A stretch of DNA of 64,000 nt, from positions 7,847 to 71,846 of the forward strand of contig CAJMNR010000017.1 of the NCBI GenBank assembly GCA_905214875.1, in the 5' to 3' direction. The translations under genes and the position numbers were made by a program. The notes under the pieces are model-generated. The model did not search any database. It was not told the DNA's origin and worked only from the letters and a program-made list of their open reading frames with translations. Below, in pieces: positions 55,176 to 63,415 of the stretch (position 1 is the stretch's first letter; each line of letters begins with the position of its first letter). Source of the DNA: an uncultured bacterium (GTDB lineage: Bacteria; Bacillota; Clostridia; Lachnospirales; Lachnospiraceae).

Positions 55176-55935
55176 TTTTATCACCACCTGTTGCCATCAG
55201 TGTTAATGTATCTGAGATTTTATGATACATCTGCTCATTCGTCTGATTCCCACGATAAAGCTGATGGAAAACCTCGCCGTCCTTGATAAAAAGAACACGT
55301 CCTGCATGGCTGGCTGCTTTGGTAGAATGGGTAACCATAAGAATCGTCTGTCCTTCTTCATTAATTTCGGAAAAAATCTTAAGCAAGCTGTCAGATGATT
55401 TCGAATCTAACGCTCCCGTAGGCTCGTCAGCCAATATTAACTTAGGTTCTGTAATTAATGCACGGGCAACTGCTGCACGCTGTTTCTGTCCGCCAGATAC
55501 CTCATAAGGATATTTTCCAAGCAACTCGCTGATGCCAAGTTTCTTCGCAATGGGAGCCAATCTTGTTTCCATCTCTTTCACACTTTTCTTAGCGAGTACA
55601 AGAGGAAGCAGAATGTTATCCTTTAAATTGAACGTATCTAGCAAATTAAACTCCTGGAATACGAAACCGAGATTCTCTCTACGGAATGCCGAAATTTCTT
55701 TTTCCTTAACCTTCGTAAGCTCTTTTCCCTCAAGGATCACTTTTCCATTCGTAGGCTTATCCAGTGCTGCAAGGATATTTAACAAAGTTGTTTTCCCTGA
55801 ACCAGATTCCCCCATGATTGCAACATACTCCCCTTGCTCTATAGAAAACGATACATTAGATAACGCCTGCACCTGATTTCCTCCAAAGCGAGTTGTATAT
55901 ATTTTTTTAAGACATTGTACTTCTAATATTGACAT
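55168..55935 (-). CDS. BceA-type ABC transporter ATPase
   Basis: A 255-residue MacB/LolD-like ATPase. Walker A GESGSGKTTLLN, the signature YEVSGGQKQRAAVAR and Walker B LILADEPTGALD are present. A GGAGGTCATTT ribosome-binding site precedes the ATG. Its promoter region carries two direct repeats that probably bind the adjacent regulator. Confidence 0.95.
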   Translation of the reverse strand: MSILEVQCLKKIYTTRFGGNQVQALSNVSFSIEQGEYVAIMGESGSGKTTLLNILAALDKPTNGKVILEGKELTKVKEKEISAFRRENLGFVFQEFNLLDTFNLKDNILLPLVLAKKSVKEMETRLAPIAKKLGISELLGKYPYEVSGGQKQRAAVARALITEPKLILADEPTGALDSKSSDSLLKIFSEINEEGQTILMVTHSTKAASHAGRVLFIKDGEVFHQLYRGNQTNEQMYHKISDTLTLMATGGDKNE

Positions 55936-55964
55936 TTAAATGACCTCCTTCTTTTTATGCACCT

Positions 55965-56032
55965 AGTATAACAAAGCGACCAAACTCACCGACATTGAAT
56001 CATGTGACATTTCGGCCGCCTCATGTGACATT
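55965..56032 (-). promoter_or_regulatory. bceAB-type promoter with direct-repeat operator
   Basis: On the minus strand a -10 TATACT (55965-55970) has a poor -35 (GTCGGT). Two identical 12-bp repeats (AATGTCACATGA, at 56000-56011 and 56021-56032) lie 21 bp apart just upstream, two helical turns. The layout fits activation by a dimeric response regulator, here presumably the BceR-type gene. Confidence 0.65.
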
Positions 56033-56046
56033 TTTGTAAGGTCTGT

Positions 56047-57054
56047 TTATTCAACTTCTAACTCACCGCTCTGTAAATCAAGCGAGAACGTTGATCCTAT
56101 CCTAGGAACTGATTCTGCCGTAATCGTAATTGATAGCTTCTTCGCTGCCTGTTTGCAAAGATACAGGCCAAGACCAGTAGATTTTTTATCGGAACGCCCA
56201 TTATACCCTGTAAATCCTTTTTCAAATATTCGTGGCAAATCCTCAGCTGCAATTCCAATTCCAGTATCTCTAATCGAGAGCACCTTATCCTCAGTAACAG
56301 TAATCGTGATTTCCCCTTGGTTGGTATACTTAATTGCGTTGGACAGCAATTGCTCAATAATAAATAGCAACCATTTCTCATCTGTCAGTACCTTTACCTT
56401 GGTTGGCTCGTAACTAAGACAAATTCGATGCCTTATAAACTGTGGCGCATATTTATGGATTGCTTGCTTAATTATACGGTCAAGATCATATTCTTCCAAT
56501 ACCAAATCCGCCGTATCACTGCCTAGACGAAGATACGATAACACCATTTCCACATACTGTTCGATACGAAATAACTCCACTGCCAGCTCTCTATGCTCCT
56601 CGGTATCCTCACTTTGGAGAATCATCTGCATCACAGAAATAGGCGTTTTGATCTGATGTACCCATGTCGTGTAATAATCCACACTTTCCTGTTCTCTATT
56701 TTTCCATTCTGTCAAATGTAAGTTATTTATCTTCCCTAGAGTGTGTATCATCTCCTGATAATCCTCTTCTGCAAGTGATACTGCCCTAGGTAACTTATCA
56801 TAGTTAATTTCTATATTATTTAAGAGCTTTCTTCGTTCTATGTATCTCTTATAATAAAAAGAAAACCGCACACCGATAATAATGACGGCAGCAAGAAGGC
56901 AAAGCAAGACTGAATACCATATCGCTTCCATTTCTAATGTATAAAGCGAAAAGATGATAGCAAAAATGCCCGAAAAGAGCATAAATAGTAAACCTACAAA
57001 ACGATACTCTTTAAGAAACTTTGCCAAAACACAATACCATTTTTCTTCTTTCAT
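56047..57054 (-). CDS. BceS-type intramembrane-sensing histidine kinase
   Basis: A 335-residue kinase with two closely spaced membrane helices (about 17-60) and almost no extracytoplasmic loop, the hallmark of intramembrane-sensing kinases that read the flux through a BceAB transporter. The phospho-His is in WVHQIKTPISV near 131. The ATP domain has RDTGIGIAAEDLPR and STGLGLYLCK. Its start overlaps the regulator stop (ATGA). Confidence 0.93.
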   Translation of the reverse strand: MKEEKWYCVLAKFLKEYRFVGLLFMLFSGIFAIIFSLYTLEMEAIWYSVLLCLLAAVIIIGVRFSFYYKRYIERRKLLNNIEINYDKLPRAVSLAEEDYQEMIHTLGKINNLHLTEWKNREQESVDYYTTWVHQIKTPISVMQMILQSEDTEEHRELAVELFRIEQYVEMVLSYLRLGSDTADLVLEEYDLDRIIKQAIHKYAPQFIRHRICLSYEPTKVKVLTDEKWLLFIIEQLLSNAIKYTNQGEITITVTEDKVLSIRDTGIGIAAEDLPRIFEKGFTGYNGRSDKKSTGLGLYLCKQAAKKLSITITAESVPRIGSTFSLDLQSGELEVE

Positions 57055-57722
57055 TCCACTATATATCCACTTCCTATTTTTGTTGTTATAAAATCAGTAA
57101 GGCCGATTTTCTCTAATTTCTTTCTAAGCCTCGTTACATTCACAGTCAATGTATTTTCTTCTACATAGCAGTCCATCTGCCATAATTTCGTCATCAGTGT
57201 ATCCCGACTGACAACCTTTCCTTTATTCTCAAGCATCGTCTGTAAGATGCGAAATTCATTCTTCGTCAGCTCCACACGCTGCCCTTGATAGCTAAGAGTG
57301 GTATCATTTAGATTGAGCACTGCACCCCGATGAGAAAGTACTGGAACCTTTCCTGCCATATCATACGTCCTTCTTAAGAGTGCTTGGATTTTTGCCATCA
57401 TGACGCTTAAATCCAATGGCTTGCTTATAAAATCATCCCCGCCCATATTCATTGCCATAACGATATTCATATTTTCTGAAGCAGATGATATAAAGATTAC
57501 TGGAACATTGGACAGTTTTCTTATTTCACTGCACCAATGATATCCATTAAAGAAAGGCAACATAATATCAATCAATACCATGTGAGGGTCATATTCTAGA
57601 AAAGCAGGAATCACATTTTGAAAATCTTCAATCAGATAGACCTCATGTCCCCAGGACTCGATTTGCTTCTTCAATACTTGTGACATCGCGTAGTCATCTT
57701 CAATTATTAAAATGCGGTACAT
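57051..57722 (-). CDS. BceR-type response regulator
   Basis: A 223-residue OmpR-family protein: receiver with IIEDDYAM, phospho-acceptor in VLIDIMLPFFNGY and KPLDL; winged-helix C-terminus (LTKNEFRILQTML, TVNVTRLRKKLEKIG). GGAGGGG precedes the ATG. A -10-like TATAAT lies at 57795-57800 on the minus strand. Predicted to activate the transporter promoter at 55965-56032. Confidence 0.93.
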   Translation of the reverse strand: MYRILIIEDDYAMSQVLKKQIESWGHEVYLIEDFQNVIPAFLEYDPHMVLIDIMLPFFNGYHWCSEIRKLSNVPVIFISSASENMNIVMAMNMGGDDFISKPLDLSVMMAKIQALLRRTYDMAGKVPVLSHRGAVLNLNDTTLSYQGQRVELTKNEFRILQTMLENKGKVVSRDTLMTKLWQMDCYVEENTLTVNVTRLRKKLEKIGLTDFITTKIGSGYIVE

Positions 57723-57940
57723 TAATGCCCCTCCTTTTTACAATTTTTATTACTTTTTGCATCTATAAATAGATTTGTAAATCTAATCTTGTATATTATA
57801 ACACCCATTTATTACTTCTTCTATATTATTCAGACTGTATTAGTAATATTTCGTCAATTATATGTCTTAACCAGTAAAATATTTAAGTGTAAGTTACAAT
57901 TGTACTTTAAAACTGCTATCTGATTATAAAATGCACAAAA

Positions 57941-57984
57941 AAATCACCCAAAACGCTATATTTTAATAGCATTTTGAGTGATTT
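57941..57984 (-). terminator. terminator of ssrA
   Basis: Stem AAATCACCCAAAACGCTA / TAGCATTTTGAGTGATTT, just after the tmRNA 3' end, followed by TTTTTGTGCAT on the minus strand. Confidence 0.9.
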
Positions 57985-57995
57985 AGCCATTTCAA

Positions 57996-58356
57996 TGGAG
58001 CTGAGGGGAATCGAACCCCTGTCCGAAAGCTCATTCATTGAAGCATCTCCCATTACAGTTAATCTATTTACGCCAGGCCGACCCTGGCTCGTTCGCTCAG
58101 TAATACGCCGGTTAACAGGCTTACTACCTCGCTAGCTTCATGATTCTTTTATTCTGTCAAAGCTTTCAGAAAAAAGTTCCCCGCAAGTTTGAAGCCGGGT
58201 CCTTAAGCAGCAGGTGACTTAAGGTCGACTGCAGCCACTAGGCTGCGTACGCTAAATTTTCGTCTGCGTTTATATTTAATTCCATGTTTTTACGTGGTCA
58301 CGGTCCACGAATGGCTTCCTCAACTTCAAAACCCCCGTCGAAACCAGTACAACCCC
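57996..58356 (-). ncRNA. ssrA: tmRNA (ssrA)
   Basis: The 5' end begins GGGGTTGTACTGGTTTCGACGG and the 3' end contains the T-arm GGGGTTCGATTCCCCTCAGC in the minus-strand sense. The 7-bp acceptor stem pairs GGGGTTG with CAGCTCC; a discriminator A follows and CCA is not encoded. The tag frame ends at TAG (58238-58240) and its C-terminal end reads NADENLAYAA, preceded by ATA/AAC codons, so the tag is an Ala-Ala-ending proteolysis signal. tmRNA with SmpB rescues stalled ribosomes; smpB is directly upstream. Confidence 0.95.
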
Positions 58357-58416
58357 GAGTTGTAAGTATTGTTTGAATTTTTCAAACAATCTGGTTTATC
58401 AGACGATGTGTATTTG

Positions 58417-58445
58417 ATATTAATACAAAATGAGCATTTTGTCAA
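58417..58445 (-). promoter_or_regulatory. ssrA promoter
   Basis: On the minus strand a perfect -35 TTGACA (58440-58445), 17-nt spacer and -10 TAATAT (58417-58422). Transcription would start near 58410, giving a leader of about 54 nt that contains a 10-bp hairpin (ATTGTTTGAA / TTCAAACAAT, 58368-58390) and must be removed by RNase P. Confidence 0.65.
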
Positions 58446-58463
58446 TAATTTTGCATTAGAAAT

Positions 58464-58931
58464 TTAATACAAATTTTTGACTTTAAAGCTTTTTTCTGCC
58501 TCTCTTCGCTGATCTTTCTTAGCGATATCCTGGCGTTTATCATATAACTTCTTACCTCTTGCTAAACCGATTTCCACTTTAACAAGACTTCCTTTAAAGT
58601 ATATGTTTAATGGTACCAAAGTGTAACCTTTTTGTTGCATTTGTCCCATTAATTTATTAATTTCATAACGATGCAATAAAAGCTTTTTCACGCGAAGAGG
58701 ATCCTTATTGAAGATGTTCCCCTTTTCATATGGGCTGATATGCATGTTATATACATAAACTTCCCCATTCTCTATACGGATAAAAGATTCTTTAATCGAA
58801 CATTTTCCCATACGTAAGGACTTAACTTCTGTACCATGCAAGCTGATACCTGCTTCATACTTGTCCTCAATGAAGTAGTCAAAAAATGCTTTTTTGTTAT
58901 TTGCTATCATTTTTTTAGAATCTTTTGACAT
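58464..58931 (-). CDS. smpB: SsrA-binding protein SmpB
   Basis: A 155-residue protein. The motifs EDKYEAGISLHGTEVKSLRMGKCSIKESFIRI (read in part), the OB-fold core and the basic tail KKLYDKRQDIAKKDQRREAEKS are characteristic. It delivers tmRNA to stalled ribosomes. It sits between rnr and ssrA on one strand, the conserved order. TAGGAGATA precedes the ATG. Confidence 0.98.
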   Translation of the reverse strand: MSKDSKKMIANNKKAFFDYFIEDKYEAGISLHGTEVKSLRMGKCSIKESFIRIENGEVYVYNMHISPYEKGNIFNKDPLRVKKLLLHRYEINKLMGQMQQKGYTLVPLNIYFKGSLVKVEIGLARGKKLYDKRQDIAKKDQRREAEKSFKVKNLY

Positions 58932-59047
58932 TCTTATCTCCTACCTATCTTTTTTAACGCTACTATTTCTATTATAACAATATTAAGTTTATTTTCAATA
59001 TTATTTCCATGAACTGTTTCTTCTTGTCCGTATTTACTAATAGAATG

Positions 59048-59073
59048 ACAGGTGGCCGAAACTGACCACCTGT
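59048..59073 (-). terminator. hairpin after rnr
   Basis: Stem ACAGGTGG / CCACCTGT, 7 nt after the rnr stop codon. The following minus-strand sequence (CATTCTATTAG) is only weakly T-rich, so it may be an attenuator allowing read-through to smpB. Confidence 0.5.
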
Positions 59074-59079
59074 TAATAG

Positions 59080-61227
59080 CTATTCTTCTACGTCTTCTTC
59101 CTCATCTTCAACAAGTTCAAAATCAATTGTTCTTGCTAAGGAATCTACGCCCATGACTTCAATTTTAACTTTTTGACCAAGCTTATACGTCTTCTTTGTA
59201 TGCTCGCCAATCATTGTATAAGATTCTTCATCATAGTAGTAATAATCGTCTCTTAGACTTGTTACCTTGATCATACCTTCAATCGTATTATCAAGTTCAA
59301 CATACATTCCCCAAGTTGTGATTCCTGAAATAACGCCTTCAAATTGCTCTCCAATGAATTTCTTCATGTATTGCGCTTTTTTCAGCTTTTCAACATCTCG
59401 TTCTGCTTCATCCGCTCTACGTTCCATCGCACTAGACTGGCTAGCCACCTCTGGAAGTATCTTCGAATAATGGTTAGAACGTTTATCACTGATACCTCTT
59501 CTGAGGTTTTCTTTGATAATACGATGAATCTGTAAATCAGGGTAACGACGAATTGGAGAAGTGAAATGGCAGTAGTATTTTGTAGACAAGCCAAAATGGC
59601 CATCATTTGATACTGTATACTTCGCCTGCTTCATACTTCGTAACGTAAGCCTGCTGATTAAAGGTTCTTCTGGAGTACCTTCAATCTTCTTTAAGAGCTT
59701 TTGAAGCTCTTTTGGATGAATCTCATCCTGACCAATACGGATTGTATATCCAAAGTTATTGATAAAGATACCAAGCTTTTGGATTTTTTCTGAATCCGGA
59801 TTCTCATGAGTACGGTATACAAACGGAATCTCTTGCCAGAAATAATCTTCCGCAACAGTTTCATTGGCGATTAACATAAAATCTTCAATGATTTTCGTTG
59901 CACTATTTCTTTCATATGCTTTAATTTCAATTGGTCTACCCTTTTCATCTAAGGTAATCTTGCTTTCAGGGAAATCAAAATCAATCGAACCACGTTTTCT
60001 ACGTTTTTCTCTTAAGATATCAGCTAATTCCTTCATCATTTCAAACATAGGAACTAAAGGTTCATATTCCTTACATTCTTCCTCATCATGATCGAGGATT
60101 TTCTGTACAGAATTATAAGACATTCTTCTTGTTACATTAATCACTGTCTCTGCAATTCTGTGGCCGACTACATTACCCTTTTCATCAATATCCATAAAAC
60201 AGGATAATGCAAGTCGATCCACACCAGCATTTAAGGAACAGATTCCGTTACTAAGCTTATGTGGAAGCATTGGAATTACACGGTCTACTAGATAAACGCT
60301 CGTTCCACGTTTTAAAGCTTCCTCATCAAGTACGGAACCTTCTTTTACATAATTGGATACATCTGCAATATGCACGCCTAATTTATAAATGTTTCCTTCT
60401 TTAGAAAGTGTAATCGCATCATCTAAATCTTTTGCGTCTTCTCCATCAATTGTAACCGTATCGACATCACGGATATCCACACGTCCACTATATTCTTTCG
60501 GATCCACTTCTTCTTCGATTTTATCGACATACTTCATAACTGGTCCCGGGAACTCTGTTGGAAGACCATATCCTTTTACAATTGACATAATGTCTACGCC
60601 TGGATCATTTATATGACCAAGGATTTCAACTACTCTTCCTTCAGGTTTTCTTTCTTTGGAACCATAATCCGTAATTTTAACGACTACCTTATGTCCGGTA
60701 ACAGCACCCTTTGTAAATTCCTTTGGAATATAGATATCGCGGTTAAACTTCTTATTATCCGTTACTACAAAGCCAAAATTCTTACTTTTTGCAAATGTAC
60801 CAACGACTTCATCCGTCTTTCTTTCCACGATTCCAACAATGACACCTTCACGACGTTTTCCGCTAGATCTTGTATCTAATAATTTTACCTGTACGATATC
60901 ATTATGAAGTGCACCTTTTGAAGCATTCTCTGGAATAAAGATATCTTGATCTTCTCCCTCTATTTCAACAAAGCCAAATCCTCTGCTATTACCAACATAT
61001 GTGCCTACAAGAATATTCTCATCACAAACTTTAAACTTACCTTTTACATCGATCGTTATTTTACCATCTGCGATCAAACTCTCGAGTACTTCTCTTAAGT
61101 CACCTTTTTCTTTTTTTGGTACTTGCAGCGTCATCATCATTTCTTTAAATTTCAAAGGACGGTATTCTTTACTACTTATATAACTATATACCAATTCTTT
61201 TTTTGTCTCTAATAAGATCTTATCCAT
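59080..61227 (-). CDS. rnr: ribonuclease R
   Basis: A 715-residue 3'-5' exoribonuclease. It has an N-terminal winged helix, two cold-shock domains, the RNB catalytic domain (DTVTIDGEDAKDLDDAITL near 262, giving the metal-binding aspartates) and a C-terminal S1 domain with an acidic tail. It degrades structured RNA and, with tmRNA-SmpB, non-stop mRNA. AAGGTTGGTG is the likely ribosome-binding site. Confidence 0.97.
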   Translation of the reverse strand: MDKILLETKKELVYSYISSKEYRPLKFKEMMMTLQVPKKEKGDLREVLESLIADGKITIDVKGKFKVCDENILVGTYVGNSRGFGFVEIEGEDQDIFIPENASKGALHNDIVQVKLLDTRSSGKRREGVIVGIVERKTDEVVGTFAKSKNFGFVVTDNKKFNRDIYIPKEFTKGAVTGHKVVVKITDYGSKERKPEGRVVEILGHINDPGVDIMSIVKGYGLPTEFPGPVMKYVDKIEEEVDPKEYSGRVDIRDVDTVTIDGEDAKDLDDAITLSKEGNIYKLGVHIADVSNYVKEGSVLDEEALKRGTSVYLVDRVIPMLPHKLSNGICSLNAGVDRLALSCFMDIDEKGNVVGHRIAETVINVTRRMSYNSVQKILDHDEEECKEYEPLVPMFEMMKELADILREKRRKRGSIDFDFPESKITLDEKGRPIEIKAYERNSATKIIEDFMLIANETVAEDYFWQEIPFVYRTHENPDSEKIQKLGIFINNFGYTIRIGQDEIHPKELQKLLKKIEGTPEEPLISRLTLRSMKQAKYTVSNDGHFGLSTKYYCHFTSPIRRYPDLQIHRIIKENLRRGISDKRSNHYSKILPEVASQSSAMERRADEAERDVEKLKKAQYMKKFIGEQFEGVISGITTWGMYVELDNTIEGMIKVTSLRDDYYYYDEESYTMIGEHTKKTYKLGQKVKIEVMGVDSLARTIDFELVEDEEEDVEE

Positions 61228-61471
61228 ATGACAACACCAACCTTTCTTGCCATTCTACATTAAAGTCTAGCCCTATAAACAATTTGTTATTCCAAAATAG
61301 TAGAAAACTGTTATAAGTTTTTATTATATTATATCATAGAAATAAGACAATAGATACCATATTCTGAAAGTTTATACTGATATTAGACAACTTGTACTTG
61401 TTTTTTTAGTGTAAGGCGTTCTCACAGAGAACATTCCTAACCCCCCCTATATCCACCTTTGCATAAAGAAA
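61228..61471. other. intergenic region upstream of rnr
   Basis: About 240 nt of AT-rich DNA with the rnr promoter presumably in it; I could not choose a single promoter. A run of seven C (about 61441-61447) stands out. No coding frame or RNA structure convinced me. Confidence 0.5.
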
Positions 61472-61503
61472 GCCACTGTAGTTTATTTTCATTCTACAGT
61501 GGC
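61472..61503 (-). terminator. terminator of the alcohol dehydrogenase gene
   Basis: A perfect 10-bp stem (GCCACTGTAG / CTACAGTGGC) followed by TTTCTTTATG on the minus strand. Confidence 0.85.
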
Positions 61504-61604
61504 TAAATAAACCATATTCTCTATTTAATTTGTTTCGACAAACTGAAATCTGTCTTTCCGAATAATATTATACCTATTCTTATTTCATATGTATATAAAT
61601 TATC

Positions 61605-62789
61605 TTATGCTTCGTAAGACATTTTAAAGATATCAAGTATTTCTTTATACCCAAGTTCCATATAACCGGCTAGTTTTCTAGTTTTTCCACGGCTACATCT
61701 TTCCGCCAGTATTTCAAGATCTTCTTCTTTTACACCTAACTCCTTAAGATTAGTAGGCATATTGATGGATTTGTAATACTTTTCCTGTGCATCAATGGCC
61801 GCAAGGATTGTAAGCTCCGGATGTTCATAGTTGATATCTATGTTCCACACCTCATGCGCATACTGAAGCCAGCGTGGAATATTCGCTGAATAAACATATC
61901 GTGCCCAGCTACACCATATTGCTGCAAGCCCCGCACCATGCGCAACCTTAGGATACATTCCCGATACTTCATGCTCAAACTGATGGACTGTAAGTTGAAA
62001 AGTTCTTCCGCAATTAGTAAGACCATTATGTGCCAGAGAAGATGCCCACATCATATTGGCTCTTGCGTTATAGTCTTTGGGATTTAAGAGACAGTCATTC
62101 CCAGCACGTATAACGCTCTTTATAACAGCGATAGCAATGGAGTCGGTAAGATATGTGTCTTCTCCCGGCATAAAAAAACGTTCAATCGTATGCATTGCTA
62201 TATCAACGGCACCACAAGCTGTATGGTAAGCATTTACAGTGTAAGTAAGCTCAGGATTTTCGATAGCAAAATCCATGCGATTCATAGGAGAACCATAGCC
62301 TCGCTTGTCACCATTATCGGTATCTGTAATAACACAAGAACTAGACATTTCAGAACCTGCTGCGGATAAAGTCAGAATACATCCTTTTTTCAAAGTCGCC
62401 TTAGGAGATGCCTTTCCAAGAGAAAAGTCCCATACATCAACATCTGGATTAGCAACACCATTTGCAATATCCTTAGCAGAATCCATAACGGAGCCACCAC
62501 CGATAGCGAGAACAAAATCAACCCCCTCTGACTTGCATAGTTCTATCCCTTTTCTTACAAGAGACAATTCCGGATTGGCAACAACACCACCAAGCTCTAC
62601 ATATGCAATGTTCTCATCGTCAAGAGCCTTTTTTACACGTTCAAGAAGACCGCTTGCCTTGGCAGATTGCCCACCATAGTGAAGTAGTACCTTATTAACG
62701 TCGTAGCCTTTGATAATTCTTCCTACTTCGAGTTCCTGGTCTTTGCCAAAATAAACTTTAGTTGGAGTTTCATAAATAAAATTATCCAT
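61605..62789 (-). CDS. iron-containing alcohol dehydrogenase (butanol-dehydrogenase/YqhD type)
   Basis: The start MDNFIYETPTKVYFG (62789) has AAAGGTGAGG upstream. The 394-aa group III alcohol dehydrogenase has the NAD(P)-binding GGGSVMDSAKDIA and metal ligands in DIAMHTIERF and HQFEHEVSG...HGAGLA. Relatives are Clostridium BdhA/B and E. coli YqhD, NAD(P)H-dependent aldehyde reductases in fermentation. It stands alone between secG and rnr, which are usually adjacent or nearly so. Confidence 0.92.
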   Translation of the reverse strand: MDNFIYETPTKVYFGKDQELEVGRIIKGYDVNKVLLHYGGQSAKASGLLERVKKALDDENIAYVELGGVVANPELSLVRKGIELCKSEGVDFVLAIGGGSVMDSAKDIANGVANPDVDVWDFSLGKASPKATLKKGCILTLSAAGSEMSSSCVITDTDNGDKRGYGSPMNRMDFAIENPELTYTVNAYHTACGAVDIAMHTIERFFMPGEDTYLTDSIAIAVIKSVIRAGNDCLLNPKDYNARANMMWASSLAHNGLTNCGRTFQLTVHQFEHEVSGMYPKVAHGAGLAAIWCSWARYVYSANIPRWLQYAHEVWNIDINYEHPELTILAAIDAQEKYYKSINMPTNLKELGVKEEDLEILAERCSRGKTRKLAGYMELGYKEILDIFKMSYEA

Positions 62790-62886
62790 TTTCCTCACCT
62801 TTCGAAATCATAGTTATTAATAAAATACAAATTATCAGATTTATCTCTCTTAATTATACATTCCCCCCTTTCAAAAATCCATTTAT

Positions 62887-62938
62887 TTCCTTGCATCGTG
62901 CCACCTATCTGCTTCCTGAGTGCTATTGGCGTGTGTGC
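62887..62938. repeat. possible copy D of the degenerate intergenic element
   Basis: TTGCATCGTGCCACC shares CGTGCCACC with copy C, and CTTCCTGAGTGC and GTGTGTGC resemble the 3' part of copies A and B. Weak; identified by eye in the region between secG and the alcohol dehydrogenase gene. Confidence 0.25.
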
Positions 62939-63009
62939 TTTTTCATCTTATTACACCGGCAGTTGCCAAGGTAATGCCAGCATTACTTTGGCTCGTTTCT
63001 CACGTAAAA

Positions 63010-63039
63010 AAAGGACGGTTCCTAAGGAAACCGTCCTTT
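63010..63039 (-). terminator. terminator of secG
   Basis: Stem AAAGGACGGTT / AACCGTCCTTT followed by TTTTTTTACG on the minus strand; 31 nt after the stop codon. Confidence 0.92.
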
Positions 63040-63069
63040 CTAAATCTGTTTATAAGTAAACACTATAAA

Positions 63070-63312
63070 TTATTTCCAAAAACTTAAATTAATTACTACA
63101 GATAGTACGATAAAAATAACACTTAAAGCAATCGTAAGTTTCTTTAATGTACCCTCTACAGTACGTCCTTTGTTTTTGCTATAATAAGTATCAGTTGCAC
63201 CCGTTAAAGCACCTAAACCGCCTGTTTTACCCTCTTGCATAAGTACAAGAATGATTAAACCAACACAGTCTAATAAATAAAGAATAATCGTAATGTATTC
63301 TAAAACTTTCAT
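63070..63312 (-). CDS. secG: preprotein translocase subunit SecG
   Basis: The start MKVLEYITIILYLL (63312) has AGGAGGTG with 8 nt spacing; a GTG three codons earlier overlaps that site and is unlikely. The 80-aa protein has two membrane helices (about 3-24 and 57-77) with the conserved MQEGKTGGLGALTG loop between them. It is a non-essential subunit of the SecYEG channel. It follows gpmI. Confidence 0.95.
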   Translation of the reverse strand: MKVLEYITIILYLLDCVGLIILVLMQEGKTGGLGALTGATDTYYSKNKGRTVEGTLKKLTIALSVIFIVLSVVINLSFWK

Positions 63313-63362
63313 ATCGTCCACACCTCCTAATACCTACTAAGTGATTGTACCATATAATATAT

Positions 63363-63404
63363 GGTAATTCAACAATTATTTCAAGCCTCAAATGTCGAAT
63401 TACC
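63363..63404 (-). other. hairpin between gpmI and secG
   Basis: Stem GGTAATTC / GAATTACC plus a further AACA/TGT pairing, loop about 18 nt. No T-run follows on the minus strand. It may be an RNA-processing or partial termination site within the gpmI-secG transcript. Confidence 0.45.
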
Positions 63405-63415
63405 GCAGTTTTAGC

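Noticed and set aside
57723..57940. Possible small gene between the BceR-type gene and ssrA
   Set aside because: No frame with a usable start; the stretch is AT-rich promoter and terminator DNA.
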